A stretch of 15,036 nt of DNA from Pavlovales sp. CCMP2436 (lineage: Eukaryota; Haptophyta; Pavlovophyceae; Pavlovales), in contig MU632027.1 of the NCBI GenBank assembly GCA_026770615.1, positions 21,165-36,200 on the forward strand, read 5' to 3'. This document shows positions 6,680 through 13,728 of the stretch, piece after piece. The notes beneath the pieces were generated by a model that ran no database searches, had not been told where the DNA came from, and saw only the letters and a list, made by a program, of their open reading frames with translations. Position numbers and translations under genes: made by a program. The stretch's first letter is position 1, and every line of letters begins with the position of its first letter.

Positions 6680-7192
6680 ATGCAGCGCGACGCCTTACAC
6701 ACTGCGGCCAAGTCGTCGACGGCGACGCATGTGCTGGCCGATGCGGCTGAAAAGGCGTCCAACCAGGCAGCGGAGAAGGCGACGCTCGCGATGGAGGCCG
6801 CCGAGGCCGCGGGGGCTCGCTCGCGGGTCGCAGCGCAGGCGGTCATGGACGCGCACGCTGCCGAGCACGTGGCGAAGATTGCCGCCGCAGCCGCCGAGGC
6901 CGCTGCGGCCGAGTCGTGCGCGGCCATGGCGAAGGCCATGACCGTGGCCTCCGACGAGGCCGTCAAGAGCGCAGCAAACGCGGACACAACCGCCAATGCC
7001 GTCAAGAAGGAGGCGGCGTTGACGGCTGTGGCCGCCGCTACCGCCGAGGCAGCGGCAAAGAAGGCGACAGTAGCGGCCAAGGGCGCAGACGCCGCGGAGA
7101 AGTCCGCCAAGGCGGCCGCCCTATCGGCTGGCGACTTCGCAAAGAAAGCGGCCGACGCAGCTCGCAAGGCGAAGGAGGCCGCGACCGCATGA
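6680..7192 (+). CDS. Ala-rich helical protein, copy 2
   Basis: 170 residues, ending TGA 7190-7192. The start has a strong Kozak context (GCCGCC before ATG). Composition is like copy 1: Ala with evenly spaced Lys, Glu, Asp and Thr, one Cys, no Pro, no aromatics except one Phe, and no signal or membrane segment. It should be a continuous alpha helix or coiled coil. It aligns with copy 1 at both ends: M-x-R-x4-H-x-A-A at the N-terminus, and A-L-S-A-G-D-F-A-K-K-A-A-D-A-A at the C-terminus. In the aligned C-terminal codons many differences are synonymous or conservative, which argues that the frame is under selection. Function is unknown. Confidence 0.65.
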   Translation: MQRDALHTAAKSSTATHVLADAAEKASNQAAEKATLAMEAAEAAGARSRVAAQAVMDAHAAEHVAKIAAAAAEAAAAESCAAMAKAMTVASDEAVKSAANADTTANAVKKEAALTAVAAATAEAAAKKATVAAKGADAAEKSAKAAALSAGDFAKKAADAARKAKEAATA

Positions 7193-7564
7193 TCAAGCCC
7201 GAGCCCGAGGCTCCGTCCTGGGCTCAGGCGAGGGTCGGCTCCGCGCTCTGAAGGCACGCTGCACATCGTCTCCTGCCCACCTGCCATCAGACGAATTCTG
7301 TTTGAAAGTTCTCTCTTCAGACCGGCCTGTCTGCGCTGCACCGTTGTCAATGGTGAGTCTCGAGGCGGGCGAAATGTGCTGTCCCTGGGCTGCGCCATCC
7401 TCGATTGCATAGTGTTTGAATGCGAGTACAGTAAGTATATGAGTCAAACCAAGGGTGGTAGTCACACAACTGTGACAACTCTCGTGTATTGACTCACAGT
7501 AAAAATAAATATAGCGGCTCAGCATGGTTCAACAGGTGTTGTTCACTCACTGACTTGGTCGACG
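7193..7564. other. 3' flank of Ala-rich copy 2; no gene seen
   Basis: The first hundred bases match the flank of copy 1 in patches (GCTCAGGCGAG, GCACGCTGCACA). The rest shows a TGAGTCA/TGACTCA inverted pair around 7440-7497 and AAAATAAATATA at 7502-7513. No coding frame is convincing. Confidence 0.4.
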
Positions 7565-7681
7565 TCAGACGTTAGTTCTGGCAGCCGGGATGATGGTGGT
7601 AGAGGTGAGGTTGGTGGTGAACTCGTAGCAATTGCCACAGGTCCCCCCCCCTCCCCCCCCACACGCAACGCTCACGTCCAT
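7565..7681 (-). CDS. Small ORF directly after the RGG stop (38 aa)
   Basis: It starts ATG immediately after the TAA of the RGG frame, in the same frame, and ends TGA 7565-7567. It encodes a Gly run over the poly-G tract, then C-G-N-C-Y-E-F-T-T-N-L-T-S-T-T-I-I-P. Codons end mostly in C, as in host genes. It could be the continuation of the RGG protein past a premature stop, a separate small ORF, or chance. On the plus strand the same interval can be read as an 80-bp intron (GTGAGG at 7605, poly-C tract, TTTAG at 7684), so the strand is undecided. Confidence 0.25.
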   Translation of the reverse strand: MDVSVACGGGGGGTCGNCYEFTTNLTSTTIIPAARTNV

Positions 7682-7819
7682 TTAGGTGCGTGTGCCCTGT
7701 CCACCGCGGCCGCCGCGGCCACCGCGGCCGAGGCGTGCGCCCTGGTCGGCATTGTGGGTGCGCCAGTTGTCGTCACGGTACGCGCCGTCCGCGTGCGCAG
7801 TATACTGACCTGTCGCACA
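7682..7819 (-). CDS. Possible terminal exon of an RGG-box protein
   Basis: The minus frame is open from a stop at 7820-7822 to TAA 7682-7684. Acceptor-like AGs lie at the high-coordinate end on the minus strand (GCGACAG, GGTCAG). It reads A-D-G-A-Y-R-D-D-N-W-R-T-H-N-A-D-Q-G-A-R-L, then G-R-G-G-R-G-G-R-G-G-Q-G-T-R-T. RGG/GAR boxes bind RNA and typically end RNA-binding or snoRNP proteins. About two thirds of codons end in C, stronger bias than the antisense frame. The upstream exons are not identified; 8245-8343 on the same strand is one candidate. A GCC/GGC-rich stretch can mimic RGG by chance, so confidence is moderate at best. Confidence 0.4.
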   Translation of the reverse strand, partial: CATGQYTAHADGAYRDDNWRTHNADQGARLGRGGRGGRGGQGTRT

Positions 7820-7849
7820 CTACTGAAACGTGTGTATTCAGTGCTTAAT

Positions 7850-7963
7850 GGGCGGGGGACAGCACCTGCAAGTTAAATGGAAATGATTTCTAGTTAGGAG
7901 CTCGAAGAGTTCGAGCCCCTGCTATCCACCCTGCACGTGGAGAAAAGAAAGAACGGATAAAAA

Positions 7964-7995
<32 letters not shown>
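7850..7995 (+). mobile_element. Possible SINE-like insert with poly(A) tail
   Basis: A B-box-like GAGTTCGAGCCCC (7907-7919) sits in a stable hairpin (7897-7906 with 7910-7919, nine of ten pairs). It is followed by GAAAAGAAAGAACGGATAAAAAC and a run of 31 A (7965-7995). A pol III-type box followed by a poly(A) tail is the plan of a tRNA-derived SINE. I find no good A box and no target-site duplication, so this is a weak call. Confidence 0.25.
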
Positions 7996-7997
<2 letters not shown>

Positions 7998-8477
7998 CTT
8001 CTGGACCTAATTACCAATAAATAACGATCCCAGCTGGGCCATCATGTCGCCTGGACAGCTATGATATGGTAGCCACCGCTACCCGCCTCAGCTATCTCCC
8101 TCTGGTTCCATAGAGTGTGGATAGCGCGGGGGCGCGGGGCTCCGACGACATTCGGTTGGAAAACCGTTACTGATATTTTAATCTGGCCCGTGCCGTCTTG
8201 TCCGGCGCGGGCTGATCTTTGTTAGTTAGTTCTTTGTTTCGTGGTCATTCTCCCTGGGCCGGCTGGCCCGTGATCACCGGACGGCGGCTCGGCCTCTTGG
8301 CGACGCGCTCGTCTTGAAGCTTCGTTGCCAGGCCCACCAAAACCTACTTCGCCAAATGATTTTGTAATTTACTGCAAGCATGCAATTGAGTCGGCGGTCG
8401 AGGGCAAGTTGAAAGTGCGCGCAGCGCCCCCAACACTTGCCTTTCTACTCCGTGTGTATGTAGAAGTGCATTTCTGG
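7996..8477. other. Mostly unassigned; one possible minus-strand exon
   Basis: On the minus strand, 8245-8343 is open from an acceptor-like GAAGTAG to TGA 8245-8247. It reads L-A-T-K-L-Q-D-E-R-V-A-K-R-P-S-R-R-P-V-I-T with G or C in most third positions. It might belong to the same gene as the RGG exon. Nothing else here looks like a gene. Confidence 0.25.
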
Positions 8478-8553
8478 GCCACCTCCGTTAAATTAGTATT
8501 TTAACGTAAAAATCCGCCACCCTCGTTAAAATACTTATTTTAATGATTTCTAC
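8478..8553. repeat. Two 38-bp hairpin units at the composition boundary
   Basis: Units start at 8478 and 8516, each GCCACC-(CT)-CGTTAAA followed by an AT-rich inverted half (TTTTAACG or ATTTTAATG). CGTTAAA pairs with TTTAACG within unit 1. The units straddle the change from GC-rich to AT-rich DNA. Confidence 0.6.
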
Positions 8554-8581
8554 GATAAAATAAAAATTTAATATTTTAAGG

Positions 8582-8945
8582 TAAAACATACATACATACA
8601 TTTTTTAAATTTTGTACATACATACATTTTTTACATTTTTTAAATTTTGCACATACATTTTTTAAATTTTGTACATACATACATTTTTTACATTTTTTAA
8701 ATTTTGCACATACATTTTTTAAATTTTATTCATACATACATTTTTTACATTTTTAAAAAAATTTACATACATACATACTTTTTTTACATACATACAATTT
8801 TTACATACATACATATTATTTTGTACATACATACATATTATTTTGTACATACATACATATTAATTTGTACATACATACATATTAAATTATACATACATAC
8901 TTTTTTTACATACATACATACATACTTTTTATATACATACATACT
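8582..8945. repeat. CATA-type satellite
   Basis: CATACATACAT tracts alternate with TTTTTTAAATTTTG blocks. A higher-order 57-bp unit repeats at 8614-8670 and 8671-8727, after which simpler TACA arrays run to about 8945. The 81-residue frame across it (Ile/Tyr/His repeats) is a by-product of the repeat. Confidence 0.85.
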
Positions 8946-9014
8946 TTAATTTTTTTTTAAAACCTCGTGCGTATTAATACGAAATATTTAAATCTAATAT
9001 ATATATAACTATAA

Positions 9015-9094
9015 ATGGATGAATTTGCTGGTATAAAACGACTAAATGATAAATTACTTATTGATACCAAAACTATGAATTTATACCGTTTTTA
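9015..9094 (+). pseudogene. Short 5' ORF, probably separated by a frameshift from the next
   Basis: ATG 9015 begins 26 codons (M-D-E-F-A-G-I-K-R-L-N-D-K-L-L-I-D-T-K) ending TAA 9093-9095. The frame of the following gene is open upstream to 9065 and reads N-Y-E-F-I-P-F-L, more protein-like than the end of this ORF. A single missing base near 9068-9072 (ACCAAAAC) would explain both. Alternatively this is a separate micropeptide, since TAA and the next ATG share one base (9095). Confidence 0.35.
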
Positions 9095-9274
9095 ATGTTC
9101 GAAAACACTAAAATTTTTATCAAATTAAAGCAAATTACTGACGAGGAAAACGAGGAAATCACTCTTACAGAATATGAATACGATAAAGCTAAGAAAAATT
9201 TGGAAAATTACCTTGAAAAAATAATGTCTGATACACTTGAACATATCGAATATATGTATGTCTCAATTAAATAG
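9095..9274 (+). CDS. Small charged helical protein (59 aa, or 3' part of a longer gene)
   Basis: It starts ATG 9095-9097, overlapping the previous TAA by one base, and ends TAG 9272-9274. The product is rich in Glu and Lys (K-L-K-Q-I-T-D-E-E-N-E-E-I-T, then Y-D-K-A-K-K-N-L-E-N-Y-L-E-K-I) and should be mostly helical, perhaps a coiled coil. There is no membrane segment or known motif. Its end overlaps by 12 bases the end of the minus-strand gene 9263-9415 (tail to tail), typical of compact viral genomes. Codon use is AT-rich, unlike the left part of the window. I do not recognise the family. Confidence 0.45.
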   Translation: MFENTKIFIKLKQITDEENEEITLTEYEYDKAKKNLENYLEKIMSDTLEHIEYMYVSIK

Positions 9275-9415
9275 GATATAATCGCGAACCTTTTTTAACT
9301 CTTCATACTGACGTGCAAGTTGTTCCAGTTGTAAAATGATTTCACCAATTCGTGCATCCCTATCGAAATTATTGCTATAATACCGAATACCGATAGGATT
9401 ATATCCATGAGACAT
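9263..9415 (-). CDS. Small helical protein, 50 aa
   Basis: It starts ATG at 9415 (M-S-H-G-Y-N-P-I-G-I-R-Y-Y) and ends TGA 9263-9265. After a Tyr/Asn-rich N-terminus, residues about 20-47 form an amphipathic helix (A-R-I-G-E-I-I-L-Q-L-E-Q-L-A-R-Q-Y-E-E-L-K-K-V-R) with hydrophobic residues at heptad spacing, a likely short coiled coil for oligomerisation. The start is preceded by TATATTATAT-like sequence. It diverges from the plus-strand gene at 9458 with 42 bases between start codons. The family is unknown; the residue mix is convincing for a real protein. Confidence 0.5.
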   Translation of the reverse strand: MSHGYNPIGIRYYSNNFDRDARIGEIILQLEQLARQYEELKKVRDYILFN

Positions 9416-9457
9416 ATATAATATACATAAGATTTTTATCTCGTATATGTTTAGGAA
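9416..9457. promoter_or_regulatory. Divergent AT-rich promoter
   Basis: Only 42 bases separate the two divergent start codons. The spacer contains ATATATAATATAC-type sequence (overlapping 9415-9426) and GATTTTTATC, which could serve TATA-like functions in both directions. Inferred from position and composition. Confidence 0.35.
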
Positions 9458-9643
9458 ATGATTGATGTAGTGAACCTGCTATCGTTAACGTTCCTCTTTC
9501 CGACTTTCATCCATGTCTTGAGATGTTGCTTTTCAAATATCACTGTTGACACTAATACGTCTAATACTGTGATTATACAAAAAACAGAAGAACTTGCCTG
9601 TATCATCATACAAAGAGCGTTTAGACAGTTTATTCTTAAATAA
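9458..9643 (+). CDS. Small membrane protein with IQ-like motif (61 aa)
   Basis: Starts ATG 9458 and ends TAA 9641-9643. Residues about 4-25 are hydrophobic (V-V-N-L-L-S-L-T-F-L-F-P-T-F-I-H-V-L), giving one membrane segment or signal anchor, followed by C-C. The middle is polar (N-I-T sequon, then T-N-T-S-N-T). The C-terminus ends I-I-Q-R-A-F-R-Q-F-I-L-K, which fits the calmodulin-binding IQ pattern I-Q-x3-R-G-x3-K with Gln in place of Gly. If real, it would place a calmodulin-type or light-chain-binding helix next to a membrane. It ends 14 bases before the stop of the minus-strand LamG gene (tail to tail). Confidence 0.45.
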   Translation: MIDVVNLLSLTFLFPTFIHVLRCCFSNITVDTNTSNTVIIQKTEELACIIIQRAFRQFILK

Positions 9644-9657
9644 AATTCATAAAAATA

Positions 9658-11043
9658 TTACAATAAAAGCATGTCTTCACGTTCTAAATCTTCGCTTGAT
9701 GTTACCACTGTCATGCTTAAAATCTTATCGGGGTAACTTATCCAGGTTTTGTTCACTGCGTTAGTAATCGAATTATTAATCACACCTAAATGAAGCTTGG
9801 ACGTGTTTGTTACTAACGGCATCGATCCACCAAAGTTTAGCGGGTTTACTGTTGAACGTGCGGTACGATTATCCGATAAAAATATCTTGAAATCTGCAAT
9901 ATTATGCGCCTCTGCATAGCCTGTAAATCGTAGTAAATTATTATTGACACCACCACTATAAGACATATCAAAACCAACGGATGTATTTGTCAATGTTGTC
10001 GTAGATTTTGTACCATTAAAATATAAATCAATTACTATTTTATTGTCTGTACCTACTAATCGATTGATAACTATCTCGACCGATGTCCATGCTGTAGTTG
10101 ACAGTAAACCATCATTACCACTATACGACGCAGAAGCGTTATTTTGTGTATAATTACCATTTGCATCAATAAATACATATGAGAGCTTTTGACTGCCTGC
10201 CATTCGTACCATAAAACCACGTGAAAGATTTCCGGTTCCAGACGACCACGTAGCAACATCCAAATCGGTCACCTTTGGAAGCTTACCAATTGTAAAAATT
10301 GGCGTGTCTTTCGATGTTGTATTATTTAATTTTATTTTAAACAAAATTCGCATCCCTGTAGCGTTTGCTAATTTGCTAGCTATCGATATGAATGTATTCG
10401 TTGTAGCAATATTAGCATATACGGTATACGGATTTAACACTTTGATATAGCCGTAACCTGTTCCCAGAGTACTATCACTATATAACGTGTTAGTCGTACC
10501 TGTCCCCGATCGTATAAGAGTAATATTTCGATTACTGATATCATTAAAATCTGTAAATCTATATTCTACAAATGACGTAACAACATCAATGATTTCACTC
10601 GATAATTCGTTCGTTCCAAGCCATGCCCGAGGTAACCCGGCTGCGTAGAATATTATACATATAGGTAGTGCCGTGTAAGAATTATATCTGAAATTTATAG
10701 TATTACTTAATCCTGCAGAGGTTTGTCTGGTTATTGTCATCGATCTATTGATAGTTTCGTTTACAAATGTCGGCGGTAATTGCGAATAGTATATTACATT
10801 TGGCTCAACTATATAAATTATCGATGTTAAACCAATACTACTAGCCCCGTCTGGATAAATTTTTACGTCACTCCCACCTGTCGGTTTCGTCCATCCTATT
10901 TTAGTGCCATTATCTGAAGCTACGATTGGCGGATTACCAAATTGTTTTTTTATACTGTCGTTGATAACTTTCGCTAAAGCGCCTAGTGATGCTAACCCCT
11001 TCGATATAAATTTGAAGAAATTCGACACACCGCCGATATCCAT
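9658..11043 (-). CDS. LamG-like (concanavalin A-type beta-sandwich) protein
   Basis: From ATG 11043 it has 461 residues; the frame also offers TTG 11049 two codons earlier, but ATG is preferred. Residues 8-34 form an amphipathic helix with F-F-K-F-I-S-K-G-L-A-S-L-G-A, which could anchor it to a membrane or to other virion proteins. Residues about 40-200 are Thr/Ser/Asn-rich beta structure. Residues about 214-395 look like a LamG/concanavalin A-like sandwich: strands around R-I-L-F-K-I-K-L-N, W-T-S-V-E-I-V-I-N and D-L-Y-F-N-G-T-K, closing with N-I-A-D-F-K-I-F-L, the usual last strand. Such domains bind glycans or proteins. Its start lies 11 bases after the TAG of the upstream gene, so the two are probably co-transcribed. 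Likely role: surface or fibre component of a virus-like particle (inference). Confidence 0.65.
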   Translation of the reverse strand: MDIGGVSNFFKFISKGLASLGALAKVINDSIKKQFGNPPIVASDNGTKIGWTKPTGGSDVKIYPDGASSIGLTSIIYIVEPNVIYYSQLPPTFVNETINRSMTITRQTSAGLSNTINFRYNSYTALPICIIFYAAGLPRAWLGTNELSSEIIDVVTSFVEYRFTDFNDISNRNITLIRSGTGTTNTLYSDSTLGTGYGYIKVLNPYTVYANIATTNTFISIASKLANATGMRILFKIKLNNTTSKDTPIFTIGKLPKVTDLDVATWSSGTGNLSRGFMVRMAGSQKLSYVFIDANGNYTQNNASASYSGNDGLLSTTAWTSVEIVINRLVGTDNKIVIDLYFNGTKSTTTLTNTSVGFDMSYSGGVNNNLLRFTGYAEAHNIADFKIFLSDNRTARSTVNPLNFGGSMPLVTNTSKLHLGVINNSITNAVNKTWISYPDKILSMTVVTSSEDLEREDMLLL

Positions 11044-11054
11044 TTTCAAGCCGT

Positions 11055-13424
11055 CTAAACTGAACTGTGTGAAGTGATAAGAATATCAAATATTATTGTA
11101 AAACTGCATTGTGAGATGGTTAAAGTCGCGTTTGGATCTCCAAAACTCATCAGGTGACCAAACGCGACCGAATCAGAACAAGTTAAATAAATTCCCATAG
11201 AATAATTATTGAGTGGTACAACTATATCACACGTAGCACCATCTTCTCGTGAATTTGCGTTTGTGGCGTTTTCATTATATGGAATAGCAAAATATGACGA
11301 CGGACTACGCAATACCAAATCATTAGCTCCAACAACTGTATTATCAAGACCCACACCACTCTTATAAAGTATAGTTATCGGTTTAACTGGTCTGATATAT
11401 GGCGCTAAAACCTTATATTCTTTGTTATAATTTAAGTGTTCTATTGATAAACGATTTGACGATACGCACTTTCTCCACATTTTTACATTTGTAAAGCTTT
11501 CAACACTTGTATATTTTCTTTGATGTAATTTAATATTATATTTACCAATTATATTTATAGGCTTTGTCAATTGTACGCTAGCAGATTTTCCATTTATATA
11601 TACAGTTAGTAATCGAGTTTTAGAAATTGTAAAATCGAATCGAGACACAGATCCGAGAACGTAGTCAACATTATCGATAGTCAGATAATCCAGTGATGTG
11701 CTCGTATTCAGTGTATTGATATCACAATTGACGGATGTAGTTCCTGGAATATTTTGAAAATCAAGACTTAAACCTCTGATAAATTCTAATTCTGACGGCA
11801 TAGGACTGTCTAAAATTGTAGCGAACCCGATCGATAAAATAAGATCGTATGTATATGATACCACTGTGTCGTTAATATAGATATACGAAAACTTATAATC
11901 CTTTACATCAAATCTATTAAGGTCTCTCAATGCAAATTGGACATTCGCGTTATCATTAATAGTAAAGTTTTCGAATTTAATAGATTGCAAATATGTGCTA
12001 TCGGGGTATATCACTGCGGTACTACTAGTGCTGGGACTTGGGAGTTGACCAATTACATCATAGAGCGCTAATAAGCTACCTTTGAACCATGCAGTTGGTG
12101 GTATAGAAATGGTTGTTAAATCGATAGAACCAGATAGTAGTACGTTTTGCTTTGATAATAATGATGCACGAATTAATAGATTATTATAATTATTCAAAAA
12201 ATTCATGTAAGAATTGTTTATAGTGGAACATCTAATATCTATATATTTCTGTGACTGTTTTACTATCACAATGGTCAAAGGTGGATCCACCTGATCTAAA
12301 CGTCGATTAACAATATCATTTGATGTAATTGTATCAGTTAACCATATTTTTATATTGCTAAGATAAGGACTATCTGTATAATTACCCGTTATTATAAATC
12401 TATTAATATCACTGCTGACTGTACCAACTACTAAGAATGTGTTGACGGTATTCGTAGATACCGGTATGCTAACACCATCCACCCATAACTTTATTTGTAC
12501 TCCTGAATTTGAAGATGGTATTTGAAAAACCAAATTGGTCCATTTAGTAACACTTAAAACAGGACTTGTAACAAAAAATGTAAAGCTTCCATTTGGATCG
12601 CATATTAATAACTGACATGTATTGTTATTGACAATTCTAAGAAATAGACCAGATCCTGTTGACTGTGTGGAACTTGTAGCGTATGATGTGTTGATTTGCG
12701 TACCAAATCCCAAAACTGAAGATGACTGATTGGTATTTGTCTTAAACAATTTTATGTCTAGCGAGAGTGTTAAACCAGTTCCCCCAGACGGTGAGCATAT
12801 AGTAATTCGCGATGAAATTGGAGATATAACAGATATTAATTGTGCTCTTCTTAACCATTGTTTTCCATCGATATCTCGCCCCTGTTCGTTAATCGAGCCG
12901 TCTAAGTGATTACCATTTCCCGACGTATCTTTAGTATCATATAGTAGATATTCCGCATCTCTATCTTTTAATGCTAGAGTCAAATCATCTATTAACGTTT
13001 CTGCAATTGTTGATTTTAAGAATATTTTGAAATCTGATAAATAGCAAGTATTCGCGTATATTTGTAATAAATTAGTTGTTAAATTTGTGGCTGTAAAAAG
13101 TCGTAATAAAGTTATTACCGAGCCTGTCGCTATGTAAGTTTGTAAAATATTATCGATATATATATCAACCTGTCCAATGCTTGAAATAACTACGTCGTAA
13201 TGTCTCCATATATTTATCGCATTGAATATATCTAATGTAAACGTTCTTCTAAATGTTCCCAAGCGATCAAATCTAACGCGCATATTTGTAGAATTGAATA
13301 AAATACTAATTCCCTCGCATTCAATCTCCGTATTGCTTGAAGTCGTTGCATCATAATAGTCTCCAATTGAAAAAATCTTTTGATAACCAGTGTCCGTAAT
13401 ATTCTTAAAATCGAATGATAACAC
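11055..13424 (-). CDS. Multi-LamG fibre/lectin protein, C-terminal part (frame-broken at its 5' end)
   Basis: The frame is 789 codons, ending TAG 11055-11057. There is no ATG at its beginning; it opens at GTG 13424 in the middle of a LamG module. The preceding frame (13405-13728) supplies the missing first strand, so a +1 frame change near 13425 separates two parts of one protein. Repeated modules: residues 1-136 (closing Y-L-S-D-F-K-I-F-L), 168-362 (opening D-T-S-G-N-G-N-H, with G-G-T-G-L-T-L-S-L at 214-222, closing Y-L-S-N-I-K-I-W-L), and roughly 400-690 with a divergent module closing S-F-T-N-V-K-M-W-R. The D-x-S-G-N-G-N-H opening and F-K-I-F closing strands are typical of LamG-like sandwiches. 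The last ~100 residues hold further beta structure. Likely function: carbohydrate or receptor binding on a fibre tip. Codon use is AT-rich throughout. Confidence 0.6.
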   Translation of the reverse strand: MLSFDFKNITDTGYQKIFSIGDYYDATTSSNTEIECEGISILFNSTNMRVRFDRLGTFRRTFTLDIFNAINIWRHYDVVISSIGQVDIYIDNILQTYIATGSVITLLRLFTATNLTTNLLQIYANTCYLSDFKIFLKSTIAETLIDDLTLALKDRDAEYLLYDTKDTSGNGNHLDGSINEQGRDIDGKQWLRRAQLISVISPISSRITICSPSGGTGLTLSLDIKLFKTNTNQSSSVLGFGTQINTSYATSSTQSTGSGLFLRIVNNNTCQLLICDPNGSFTFFVTSPVLSVTKWTNLVFQIPSSNSGVQIKLWVDGVSIPVSTNTVNTFLVVGTVSSDINRFIITGNYTDSPYLSNIKIWLTDTITSNDIVNRRLDQVDPPLTIVIVKQSQKYIDIRCSTINNSYMNFLNNYNNLLIRASLLSKQNVLLSGSIDLTTISIPPTAWFKGSLLALYDVIGQLPSPSTSSTAVIYPDSTYLQSIKFENFTINDNANVQFALRDLNRFDVKDYKFSYIYINDTVVSYTYDLILSIGFATILDSPMPSELEFIRGLSLDFQNIPGTTSVNCDINTLNTSTSLDYLTIDNVDYVLGSVSRFDFTISKTRLLTVYINGKSASVQLTKPINIIGKYNIKLHQRKYTSVESFTNVKMWRKCVSSNRLSIEHLNYNKEYKVLAPYIRPVKPITILYKSGVGLDNTVVGANDLVLRSPSSYFAIPYNENATNANSREDGATCDIVVPLNNYSMGIYLTCSDSVAFGHLMSFGDPNATLTISQCSFTIIFDILITSHSSV

Positions 13425-13728
13425 CGAGTCCAGTGTTTAGCCCAGTTCCTCCGAAAATCGTATGTTGTACTGTAACAGGATCTAGTAACGTTTCGACCAT
13501 GCCATCATCGAATTGGATATAAGATTTATCAGTAATATCTTCGATTTTATATAATTCTTCAGACGCACCTGTATAAGTTAAATAGTTGCCTTTTCCACTA
13601 AAATCCATATTGTTTATGAAACGGTACTCGGCAAAAGCTGAGCCTTGACGTTCAACTATTGGCTCGGCTGTTAAATTGACAATAGAACCATATGGAATTT
13701 GTTGATTGAATGGCAAACGCAAAGTGTA
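13405..13728 (-). pseudogene. N-terminal LamG fragment between an in-frame stop and a +1 shift
   Basis: The frame runs directly on from the TAA (13729-13731) of the fibre-stalk gene, in the same reading frame. It ends TAA at 13405-13407, overlapping the next frame by 20 bases. It has no ATG until about residue 42; TTG 13722 is the only early alternative start. It contains D-F-S-G-K-G-N-Y (a LamG opening motif) and ends with G-G-T-G-L-N-T-G-L, which matches G-G-T-G-L-T-L-S-L inside the downstream protein. The simplest reading is that it joins the stalk (before) with the LamG array (after), split by one nonsense codon and one inserted base. Readthrough and programmed frameshift, or assembly errors, are alternatives. 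Confidence 0.6.

Noticed and set aside
6628..7410. 260-codon minus-strand Ala-rich frame
   Set aside because: Antisense shadow of Ala-rich copy 2. GCC/GGC-type codons give Ala on both strands, and the Kozak and TATA signals support the plus strand.
7897..7924. tRNA gene
   Set aside because: The B-box-like motif sits in a 3-base-loop hairpin, and no acceptor, D or anticodon arms can be built around it.
8582..8945. CRISPR-like array
   Set aside because: Units are contiguous simple repeats without unique spacers, in eukaryotic-type DNA.
8704..8949. 81-codon frame of Ile/Tyr/His repeats
   Set aside because: Translation of the CATA satellite.
10071..10259. 62-codon minus frame inside the LamG gene
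   Set aside because: Alternative frame within a longer gene with good domain evidence.
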